Of a DNA stretch of 64,000 nt, positions 53,701-64,000 are shown piece after piece (within the stretch, counting starts at the first letter, position 1; each line of letters begins with the position of its first letter). The position numbers and the translations under genes were made by a program. This DNA comes from Lota lota (Eukaryota > Chordata > Actinopteri > Gadiformes > Lotidae): the NCBI GenBank assembly GCA_026745465.1, contig JACYXH010000312.1, forward strand, positions 673,262 through 737,261. Direction: 5' to 3'. The notes under the pieces were generated by a model. That model saw nothing but the letters and a program-made list of their open reading frames with translations, was not told where the DNA came from and ran no database searches.

Positions 53701-56700
53701 CTCTCGCTCTCAAAAGCATTTTCCACATGTAAAAAGATGCAATGTTGCTTTTTTCCCACTTTAAATGGAAAAGTGTAACTAAGCTTGTTAATGCTTGTTT
53801 AGACCTTATTATAACATCAACTGGTGAAGCACCATCGTTTTTAACACAAAAACAACCATGTTTATGCTTAGAAATACACTGTGTTTAAAAAGTGATTCTC
53901 CCGCTCTGAAAAGCATTTTCCACATGTAAAAAGATGCAATGTTGCTTTTGTCCCACTTAAGTGTAACTAAGCTTGTGAATTGTTGTATAAACCTTAAACC
54001 ATCATGAAGAAGTGAAGCACCATCGTTTTTATTACAAACCACCACGTTCATGCTCAGAAACACATTTTGGTCAAAAAATGATTCTCTGGCTCTGAAAAGC
54101 ATTTTCCAAACATAGAGTGTTTCTTTTACCCCACTTTAAATGGAAAAGTGTAACTAAGCTTGTTAATGGATGTTTGTACCTTATACCATAATCAAGTGAT
54201 GAAGCACCATCGTTTTTAACACAGCACACCATGTTTATGCTCAGAAACACATTGTGGTCAAAAAGTGATTCTCTCGCTCTCAAAAGCATTTTCCACATGT
54301 AAAAAGATGCAATGTTGCTTTTTTCCCACTTTAAATGGAAAAGTGTAACTAAGCTTGTTAATGCTTGTTTAGACCTTATTATAACATCAACTGGTGAAGC
54401 ACCATCGTTTTTAACACAAAAACAACCATGTTTATGCTTAGAAATACACTGTGTTTAAAAAGTGATTCTCCCGCTCTGAAAAGCATTTTCCACATGTAAA
54501 AAGATGCAATGTTGCTTTTGTCCCACTTAAGTGTAACTAAGCTTGTGAATTGTTGTTTAAACCTTATAACATCAACTGGTGAAGCACCATCGTTTTTATA
54601 CAAAACACCATGTTTATGCTCAGAAATACACTGTGTTTAAAAAGTGATTCTCCCGCTCTGAAAAGCATTTTCCACATGTAAAAAGATGCAATGTTGCTTT
54701 TGTCCCACTTAAGTGTAACTAAGCTTGTGAATTGTTGTATAAACCTTAAACCATCATGAAGAAGTGAAGCACCATCGTTTTTATTACAAACCACCACGTT
54801 CATGCTCAGAAACACATTTTGGTCAAAAAATGATTCTCTGGCTCTGAAAAGCATTTTCCAAACATAGAGTGTTTCTTTTACCCCACTTTAAATGGAAAAG
54901 TGTAACTAAGCTTGTTAATGGATGTTTGTACCTTATACCATAATCAAGTGATGAAGCACCATCGTTTTTAACACAGCACACCATGTTTATGCTCAGAAAC
55001 ACATTGTGGTCAAAAAGTGATTCTCTCGCTCTCAAAAGCATTTTCCACATGTAAAAAGATGCAATGTTGCTTTTTTCCCACTTTAAATGGAAAACTAAGC
55101 TTGTTAATGCTTGTTTAGACCTTATTATAACATCAACTGGTGAAGCACCATCGTTTTTAACACAAAAACAACCATGGTTTATGCTTAGAAATACACTGTT
55201 TACAAAGTGATTCTCCCGCTCTGAAAAGCATTTTCCACATGTAAAAAGATGCAATGTTGCTTTTTTCTCCACTTTAAATGGAAAAGTGTAACTAAGCTTG
55301 TTAATGATGTTTGTACCTTATACCATAATCAAGTGATGAAGCACCATCGTTTTTAACACAGCACACCATGTTTATGCTCAGAAACACATTGTGGTCAAAA
55401 AGTGATTCTCTCGCTCTCAAAAGCATTTTCCACATGTAAAAAGATGCAATGTTGCTTTTTTCCCACTTTAAATGGAAAAGTGTAACTAAGCTTGTTAATG
55501 TTTGTTTAGACCTTATTATAACATCAACTGGTGAAGCACCATCGTTTTTAACACAAAAACAACCATGTTTATGCTTAGAAATACACTGTGTTTAAAAGTG
55601 ATTCTCCCGCTCTGAAAAGCATTTTCCACATGTAAAAAGATGCAATGTTGCTTTTGTCCCACTTAAGTAACTAAGCTTGTGAATTGTTGTATAAACCTTA
55701 AACCATCATGAAGAAGTGAAGCACCATCGTTTTTATTACAAATCACCACGTTCATGCTCAGAAACACATTTTGGTCAAAAAATGATTCTCTGGCTCTGAA
55801 AAGCATTTTCCAAACATAGAGTGTTTCTTTTACCCCACTTTAAATGGAAAAGTGTAACTAAGCTTGTTAATGGATGTTTGTACCTTATACCATAATCAAG
55901 TGATGAAGCACCATCGTTTTTAACACAGCACACCATGTTTATGCTCAGAAACACATTGTGGTCAAAAAGTGATTCTCTCGCTCTCAAAAGCATTTTCCAC
56001 ATGTAAAAAGATGCAATGTTGCTTTTTTCCCACTTTAAATGGAAAAGTGTAACTAAGCTTGTTAATGCTTGTTTAGACCTTATTATAACATCAACTGGTG
56101 AAGCACCATCGTTTTTAACACAAAAACAACCATGTTTATGCTTAGAAATACACTGTGTTTAAAAAGTGATTCTCCCGCTCTGAAAAGCATTTTCCACATG
56201 TAAAAAGATGCAATGTTGCTTTTTTCTCACTTTAAATGGAAAAGTGTAACTAAGCTTGTTAATGGATGTTTGTACCTTATACCATAATCAAGTGATGAAG
56301 CACCATCGTTTTTAACACAGCACACCATGTTTATGCTCAGAAACACATTGTGGTCAAAAAGTGATTCTCTCGCTCTCAAAAGCATTTTCCACATGTAAAA
56401 AGATGCAATGTTGCTTTTTTCCCACTTTAAATGGAAAAGTGTAACTAAGCTTGTTAATGCTTGTTTAGACCTTATTATAACATCAACTGGTGAAGCACCA
56501 TCGTTTTTAACACAAAAACAACCATGGTTATGCTTAGAAATACACTGTGTTTAAAAAGTGATTCTCCCGCTCTGAAAAGCATTTTCCACATGTAAAAAGA
56601 TGCAATGTTGCTTTTGTCCCACTTAAGTAACTAAGCTTGTGAATTGTTGTATAAACCTTAAACCATCATGAAGAAGTGAAGCACCATCGATTTTATTACA

Positions 56701-59700
56701 AACCACCACGTTCATGCTCAGAAACACATTTTGGTCAAAAAATGATTCTCTGGCTCTGAAAAGCATTTTCCAAACATAGAGTGTTTCTTTTACCCCACTT
56801 TAAATGGAAAAGTGTAACTAAGCTTGTTAATGGATGTTTGTACCTTATACCATAATCAAGTGATGAAGCACCATCGTTTTTAACACAGCACACCATGTTT
56901 ATGCTCAGAAACACATTGTGGTCAAAAAGTGATTCTCTCGCTCTCAAAAGCATTTTCCACATGTAAAAAGATGCAATGTTGCTTTTTTCCCACTTTAAAT
57001 GGAAAAGTGTAACTAAGCTTGTTAATGCTTGTTTAGACCTTATTATAACATCAACTGGTGAAGCACCATCGTTTTTAACACAAAAACAACCATGTTTATG
57101 CTTAGAAATACACTGTGTTTAAAAAGTGATTCTCCCGCTCTGAAAAGCATTTTCCACATGTAAAAAGATGCAATGTTGCTTTTGTCCCACTTAAGTGTAA
57201 CTAAGCTTGTGAATTGTTGTATAAACCTTAAACCATCATGAAGAAGTGAAGCACCATCGTTTTTATTACAAACCACCACGTTCATGCTCAGAAACACATT
57301 TTGGTCAAAAAATGATTCTCTGGCTCTGAAAAGCATTTTCCAAACATAGAGTGTTTCTTTTACCCCACTTTAAATGGAAAAGTGTAACTAAGCTTGTTAA
57401 TGGATGTTTGTACCTTATACCATAATCAAGTGATGAAGCACCATCGTTTTTAACACAGCACACCATGTTTATGCTCAGAAACACATTGTGGTCAAAAAGT
57501 GATTCTCTCGCTCTCAAAAGCATTTTCCACATGTAAAAAGATGCAATGTTGCTTTTTTCCCACTTTAAATGGAAAAGTGTAACTAAGCTTGTTAATGCTT
57601 GTTTAGACCTTATTATAACATCACCTGGTGAAGCACCATCGTTTTTAACACAAAAACAACCATGTTTATGCTTAGAAATACACTGTGTTTAAAAAGTGAT
57701 TCTCCCGCTCTGAAAAGCATTTTCCACATGTAAAAAGATGCAATGTTGCTTTTTTCTCACTTTAAATGGAAAAGTGTAACTAAGCTTGTTAATGGATGTT
57801 TGTACCTTATACCATAATCAAGTGATGAAGCACCATCGTTTTTAACACAGCACACCATGTTTATGCTCAGAAACACATTGTGGTCAAAAAGTGATTCTCT
57901 CGCTCTCAAAAGCATTTTCCACATGTAAAAAGATGCAATGTTGCTTTTTTCCCACTTTAAATGGAAAAGTGTAACTAAGCTTGTTAATGCTTGTTTAGAC
58001 CTTATTATAACATCAACTGGTGAAGCACCATCGCTTTTAACACAAAAACAACCATGGTAATGCTTAGAAATACACTGTGTTTAAAAAGTGATTCTCCCGC
58101 TCTGAAAAGCATTTTCCACATGTAAAAAGATGCAATGTTGCTTTTGTCCCACTTAAGTAACTAAGCTTGTGAATTGTTGTATAAACCTTATTATAACATC
58201 AACTGGTGAAGCACCATCGTTTTTAACACAAAAACAACCATGGTTATGCTTAGAAATACACTGTGTTTAAAAAGTGATTCTCCCGCTCTGAAAAGCATTT
58301 TCCACATGTAAAAAGATGCAATGTTGCTTTTGTCCCACTTAAGTGTAACTAAGCTTGTGAATTGTTGTATAAACCTTAAACCATCATGAAGAAGTGAAGC
58401 ACCATCGTTTTTATTACAAACCACCACGTTCATGCTCAGAAACACATTTTGGTCAAAAAATGATTCTCTGGCTCTGAAAAGCATTTTCCAAACATAGAGT
58501 GTTTCTTTTACCCCACTTTAAATGGAAAAGTGTAACTAAGCTTGTTAATGGATGTTTGTACCTTATACCATAATCAAGTGATGAAGCACCATCGTTTTTA
58601 ACACAGCACACCATGTTTATGCTCAGAAACACATTGTGGTCAAAAAGTGATTCTCTCGCTCTCAAAAGCATTTTCCACATGTAAAAAGATGCAATGTTGC
58701 TTTTTTCCCACTTTAAATGGAAAAGTGTAACTAAGCTTGTTAATGCTTGTTTAGACCTTATTATAACATCAACTGGTGAAGCACCATCGTTTTTAACACA
58801 AAAACAACCATGTTTATGCTTAGAAATACACTGTGTTTAAAAAGTGATTCTCCCGCTCTGAAAAGCATTTTCCACATGTAAAAAGATGCAATGTTGCTTT
58901 TGTCCCACTTAAGTGTAACTAAGCTTGTGAATTGTTGTATAAACCTTAAACCATCATGAAGAAGTGAAGCACCATCGTTTTTATTACAAACCACCACGTT
59001 CATGCTCAGAAACACATTTTGGTCAAAAAATGATTCTCTGGCTCTGAAAAGCATTTTCCAAACATAGAGTGTTTCTTTTACCCCACTTTAAATGGAAAAG
59101 TGTAACTAAGCTTGTTAATGGATGTTTGTACCTTATACCATAATCAAGTGATGAAGCACCATCGTTTTTAACACAGCACACCATGTTTATGCTCAGAAAC
59201 ACATTGTGGTCAAAAAGTGATTCTCTCGCTCTCAAAAGCATTTTCCACATGTAAAAAGATGCAATGTTGCTTTTTTCCACTTTAAATGGAAAAGTGTAAC
59301 TAAGCTTGTTAATGCTTGTTTAGACCTTATTATAACATCAACTGGTGAAGCACCATCGCTTTTAACACAAAAACAACCATGGTAATGCTTAGAAATACAC
59401 TGTGTTTAAAAAGTGATTCTCCCGCTCTGAAAAGCATTTTCCACATGTAAAAAGATGCAATGTTGCTTTTGTCCCACTTAAGTAACTAAGCTTGTGAATT
59501 GTTGTATAAACCTTATTATAACATCAACTGGTGAAGCACCATCGTTTTTAACACAAAAACAACCATGGTTATGCTTAGAAATACACTGTGTTTAAAAAGT
59601 GATTCTCCCGCTCTGAAAAGCATTTTCCACATGTAAAAAGATGCAATGTTGCTTTTGTCCCACTTAAGTGTAACTAAGCTTGTGAATTGTTGTATAAACC

Positions 59701-62700
59701 TTAAACCATCATGAAGAAGTGAAGCACCATCGTTTTTATTACAAACCACCACGTTCATGCTCAGAAACACATTTTGGTCGAAAAATGATTCTCTGGCTCT
59801 GAAAAGCATTTTCCAAACATAGAGTGTTTCTTTTACCCCACTTTAAATGGAAAAGTGTAACTAAGCTTGTTAATGGATGTTTGTACCTTATACCATAATC
59901 AAGTGATGAAGCACCATCGTTTTTAACACAGCACACCATGTTTTATGCTCAGAAACACATTGTGGTCAAAAAGTGATTCTCTCGCTCTCAAAAGCATTTT
60001 CCACATGTAAAAAGATGCAATGTTGCTTTTTTCCCACTTTAAATGGAAAAGTGTAACTAAGCTTGTTAATGCTTGTTTAGACCTTATTATAACATCAACT
60101 GGTGAAGCACCATCGTTTTTAACACAAAAACAACCATGTTTATGCTTAGAAATACACTGTGTTTAAAAAGTGATTCTCCCGCTCTGAAAAGCATTTTCCA
60201 CATGTAAAAAGATGCAATGTTGCTTTTGTCCCACTTAAGTGTAACTAAGCTTGTGAATTGTTGTATAAACCTTAAACCATCATGAAGAAGTGAAGCACCA
60301 TCGTTTTTATTACAAACCACCACGTTCATGCTCAGAAACACATTTTGGTCAAAAAATGATTCTCTGGCTCTGAAAAGCATTTTCCAAACATAGAGTGTTT
60401 CTTTTACCCCACTTTAAATGGAAAAGTGTAACTAAGCTTGTTAATGGATGTTTGTACCTTATACCATAATCAAGTGATGAAGCACCATCGTTTTTAACAC
60501 AGCACACCATGTTTATGCTCAGAAACACATTGTGGTCAAAAAGTGATTCTCTCGCTCTCAAAAGCATTTTCCACATGTAAAAAGATGCAATGTTGCTTTT
60601 TTCCCACTTTAAATGGAAAAGTGTAACTAAGCTTGTTAATGCTTGTTTAGACCTTATTATAACATCAACTGGTGAAGCACCATCGTTTTTAACACAAAAA
60701 CAACCATGTTTATGCTTAGAAATACACTGTGTTTAAAAAGTGATTCTCCCGCTCTGAAAAGCATTTTCCACATGTAAAAAGATGCAATGTTGCTTTTGTC
60801 CCACTTAAGTGTAACTAAGCTTGTGAATTGTTGTATAAACCTTAAACCATCATGAAGAAGTGAAGCACCATCGTTTTTATTACAAACCACCACGTTCATG
60901 CTCCGAAACACATTTTGGTCAAAAATGATTCTCTGGCTCTGAAAAGCATTTTCCAAACATAGAGTGTTTCTTTTACCCCACTTTAAATGGAAAAGTGTAA
61001 CTAAGCTTGTTAATGGATGTTTGTACCTTATACCATAATCAAGTGATGAAGCACCATCGTTTTTAACACAGCACACCATGTTTATGCTCAGAAACACATT
61101 GTGGTCAAAAAGTGATTCTCTCGCTCTCAAAAGCATTTTCCACATGTAAAAAGATGCAATGTTGCTTTTTTCCCACTTTAAATGGAAAAGTGTAACTAAG
61201 CTTGTTAATGCTTGTTTAGACCTTATTATAACATCAACTGGTGAAGCACCATCGTTTTTAACACAAAAACAACCATGTTTATGCTTAGAAATACACTGTG
61301 TTTAAAAAGTGATTCTCCCGCTCTGAAAAGCATTTTCCACATGTAAAAAGATGCAATGTTGCTTTTGTCCCACTTAAGTGTAACTAAGCTTGTGAATTGT
61401 TGTATAAACCTTAAACCATCATGAAGAAGTGAAGCACCATCGTTTTTATTACAAACCACCACGTTCATGCTCAGAAACACATTTTGGTCAAAAAATGATT
61501 CTCTGGCTCTGAAAAGCATTTTCCAAACATAGAGTGTTTCTTTTACCCCACTTTAAATGGAAAAGTGTAACTAAGCTTGTTAATGGATGTTTGTACCTTA
61601 TACCATAATCAAGTGATGAAGCACCATCGTTTTTAACACAGCACACCATGTTTATGCTCAGAAACACATTGTGGTCAAAAAGTGATTCTCTCGCTCTCAA
61701 AAGCATTTTCCACATGTAAAAAGATGCAATGTTGCTTTTTTCCCACTTTAAATGGAAAAGTGTAACTAAGCTTGTTAATGCTTGTTTAGACCTTATTATA
61801 ACATCAACTGGTGAAGCACCATCGTTTTTAACACAAAAACAACAATGTTTATGCTTAGAAATACACTGTGTTTAAAAAGTGATTCTCCCGCTCTGAAAAG
61901 CATTTTCCACATGTAAAAAGATGCAATGTTGCTTTTGTCCCACTTAAGTGTAACTAAGCTTGTGAATTGTTGTATAAACCTTAAACCATCATGAAGAAGT
62001 GAAGCACCATCGTTTTTATTACAAATCACCACGTTCATGCTCAGAAACACATTTTGGTCAAAAAATGATTCTCTGGCTCTGAAAAGCATTTTCCAAACAT
62101 AGAGTGTTTCTTTTACCCCACTTTAAATGGAAAAGTGTAACTAAGCTTGTTAATGGATGTTTGTACCTTATACCATAATCAAGTGATGAAGCACCATCGT
62201 TTTTAACACAGCACACCATGTTTATGCTCAGAAACACATTGTGGTCAAAAAGTGATTCTCTCGCTCTCAAAAGCATTTTCCACATGTAAAAAGATGCAAT
62301 GTTGCTTTTTTCCCACTTTAAATGGAAAAGTGTAACTAAGCTTGTTAATGCTTGTTTAGACCTTATTATAACATCAACTGGTGAAGCACCATCGTTTTTA
62401 ACACAAAAACAACCATGGTTATGCTTAGAAATACACTGTTTACAAAGTGATTCTCCCGCTCTGAAAAGCATTTTCCACATGTAAAAAGATGCAATGTTGC
62501 TTTTTTCTCACTTTAAATGGAAAAGTGTAACTAAGCTTGTGAATTGTTGTATAAACCTTAAACCATCATGAAGAAGTGAAGCACCATCGTTTTTATTACA
62601 AACCACCACGTTCATGCTCAGAAACACATTTTGGTCAAAAAATGATTCTCTGGCTCTGAAAAGCATTTTCCAAACATAGAGTGTTTCTTTTACCCCACTT

Positions 62701-62726
62701 TAAATGGAAAAGTGTAACTAAGCTTG
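50779..62726. repeat. satellite array, right block: 570-bp higher-order repeat of three monomers
   Basis: About 12 kb. In a typical unit, successive GAAGCAC anchors lie at 60104, 60292, 60479 and 60674, giving monomers of 188, 187 and 195 bp and a 570-bp period. Type A has TTTGTCCCACTTAAGTG, type B CAAACATAGAGTG and type C TCTCGCTCTCAAAAGC. Adjacent 570-bp units are nearly identical. Some intervals are about 950-960 or 1148 bp (five or six monomers). Near 53200-53560 monomers are mosaic. The array is cut at 62726 by a third chromovirus and may go on beyond the window. Confidence 0.96.
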
Positions 62727-63244
62727 TGTTACTCCATCCTCTGCCTCCACCTAGCTGCGCCGGCTGCTACTACTCCATTGTGCTTCTGTTTACATTCTGT
62801 CTTCAATCTCCCACGTGCACGTTGTCTTCCCCACCGGCCTTCTATCTACAATCAGCGCACTCTACTTCTTCCCCATTCACCAAGCAGCCGGCGCCAGTTC
62901 GTTGTTACGCTTTCTCAAGTTAGTACCTCGTTCCAGCGCTCTTGTTCAGTATTTAGCTTCTGGTCGTGTAACCCGCTTGTCCTTTTTCCCTAGTCCTCCT
63001 GATCCCTGCCCGACTTCCATCCTGCTCGTCTGTTTGCCTTCCCTGCCTTCGACCACTCGCCTGCCTGACCACCCGCTCGTCTTCGACCCCCGACCTACAG
63101 CTACCTGCCTGTCTCCAGACCCCTGCTCATCTAACTACCGCCTGCCTCGCCCTTGTCTGTACCTTTGCTGAATAAATCCCTTTCGACCCCGCTCCATCTC
63201 TGTCTCGGTGTCTTGCGTTTGGGTTCTAGTCACGTACCTTAACA
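62727..63244 (+). repeat. 5' LTR of chromovirus 3
   Basis: 518 bp from TGTTACTCCATCC to ACCTTAACA, aligning with the solo LTR at 9899-10432 (reverse complement). GCCAGTTCGT at 62893-62902 marks the inferred start of R, and AATAAA lies near 63171. Confidence 0.9.
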
Positions 63245-63246
63245 GT

Positions 63247-63256
63247 ACGAACTGGC
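63247..63256 (+). promoter_or_regulatory. self-priming-type primer-binding site, chromovirus 3
   Basis: ACGAACTGGC, two bases inside the LTR. It is the exact complement of GCCAGTTCGT in the LTR. Both members carry the compensating change relative to chromoviruses 1 and 2. Confidence 0.82.
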
Positions 63257-63261
63257 CAAAC

Positions 63262-64000
63262 ATGGACCCAGCAGACACCCGTTCCCACGACCGGGCCATC
63301 AGCAGTCAGGGAGTAATGCTCGGCCGTCTCGACCAGGAAATGGCGGAAATGAGGTCCAACGTCCAGACGATTTACAACGCCGTCCAGGGATTGCTGGTTT
63401 CTGCGCCAATTCCCGGTCAACCGCAGCTACCCTCCGCTCCTCCCCAGCCGATTGCTTCACGTGAGCCTTACATTCCAACCCCCGAACGCTATGGAGGAGA
63501 TTTGGGTACCTGTCGGGATTTCCTTCTCCAATGTGGTCTCGTGTTCCGACTCCAGCCCCTAACCTACCCCACCGATAGCTCCCGTATCGCTTTCCTCGTT
63601 GGAGCGTTACGTGGCAGAGCCCTCTCTTGGGCTACTTCCGTAATGGAGAGAGGGGCTGAATGTTGTTCCACGTACTCAGAGTTTGTCACGGAGATGCGGA
63701 GAGTGTTCGAACATCCCGTTCGTGGTAGGGAGGCTTCAATGCGTCTTCTCTCTCTCCGTCAGGGTTCCCGAAGCGTCGCTGATTTCGCTGTTGATTTCCA
63801 GACGATTGCTGCGGAGAGTGGGTGGAATGACGTGGCCTTAATGGGAGTATTTTTACACGCGCTTTCCGATCCCCTCAAGGATGAGTTGGCTGTTCGGGAT
63901 GAGTCACCCAATTTAGACCATCTAATTTCCCTCGCTATACGACTGGACAATCGCCTGCGCGAACGACGGCGCGAACGCACGCTTCGTCCGTTTCCTGCTT
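63262..64000 (+). CDS. gag: chromovirus 3 gag, open to the window edge
   Basis: ATG 63262 (MDPADTRSHDRAISSQG), open for 246 codons with no stop before the window ends. The capsid segment ERYGGDLGTCRDFLLQCGLVF, then FEHPVRGREASMRLLSLRQG and AAESGWNDVALMGVFLHAL match gag of chromoviruses 1 and 2 throughout. The Trp position that is a stop in chromovirus 1 is intact here (ALSWATSVMERG). The zinc knuckle is expected just beyond the edge. Confidence 0.9.
   Translation, partial: MDPADTRSHDRAISSQGVMLGRLDQEMAEMRSNVQTIYNAVQGLLVSAPIPGQPQLPSAPPQPIASREPYIPTPERYGGDLGTCRDFLLQCGLVFRLQPLTYPTDSSRIAFLVGALRGRALSWATSVMERGAECCSTYSEFVTEMRRVFEHPVRGREASMRLLSLRQGSRSVADFAVDFQTIAAESGWNDVALMGVFLHALSDPLKDELAVRDESPNLDHLISLAIRLDNRLRERRRERTLRPFPA

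Larger units (their letters stand above)
62727..64000 (+). mobile_element. sushi-type chromovirus 3, 5' end, leaving the window
   Basis: Plus-strand element inserted in the satellite after GCTTG (62722-62726). It has a 518-bp 5' LTR, a self-priming-type primer site and gag, all without visible lesions. The pol and 3' LTR lie beyond the window. Confidence 0.92.

Noticed and set aside
32277..62726. CRISPR array
   Set aside because: Units of about 190 bp without short direct repeats and unique spacers, in eukaryotic DNA. It is a satellite.
50779..62726. CENP-B box in the satellite
   Set aside because: No TTCG....A..CGGG-type motif was seen in the monomers.

Overview
The window looks like heterochromatic, transposon-dense DNA from a ray-finned (teleost) fish. 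Ty3/gypsy chromoviruses of the sushi/Tf1 type, Gmr1-like gypsy, BEL/Pao, L2 LINE, ZBED-type hAT and TTAA-flanked MITE sequences lie side by side, a mix typical of teleosts. I see no host protein-coding gene, tRNA, rRNA or prokaryotic feature. Species cannot be told from the sequence alone.

Layout. 1-3015 is the 5' part of a minus-strand gypsy element, cut by the window edge. 3394-4087 is a MITE holding a solo LTR. 4150-4810 is a LINE scrap. 5676-8400 is two joined fragments of a minus-strand chromovirus. 8750-12358 is a decayed Gmr1-like gypsy element, with integrase before RT, split by a solo sushi-type LTR (9899-10432). 13220-15023 is a decayed DDE transposase gene hit by two LTRs. 15179-28830 is a Russian doll: a ZBED-like hAT element holds a 5'-truncated L2 LINE (15917-28595), which holds a gypsy element (16161-20273) and a BEL/Pao element (20609-26273). 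Target-site duplications support most of these nestings. 28831-32276 is mostly unassigned, with one LINE scrap.

32277-62726 is a satellite array of about 20 kb, with monomers of roughly 187-195 bp. In its right part it is organised as a 570-bp higher-order repeat of three monomer types (188+187+195 bp). Two complete sushi-type chromoviruses sit inside it, each bounded by a 5-bp duplication of satellite sequence: 40047-45453 (nearly intact, LTRs almost identical) and 45855-50778 (three pol lesions). A third, on the plus strand, starts at 62727 and leaves the window with its gag frame open.

The chromoviruses are the most informative genes. All three show a 10-nt primer-binding site just inside the 5' LTR that is the exact complement of a 10-nt LTR segment, which fits Tf1/sushi self-priming. 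The pair co-varies between copies. The two copies that include the gag/pol junction carry a correctly phased X XXY YYZ slippery heptamer there. Their integrases end in a chromodomain, which offers an explanation for their abundance in satellite DNA. Most other coding sequence in the window is pseudogenic.
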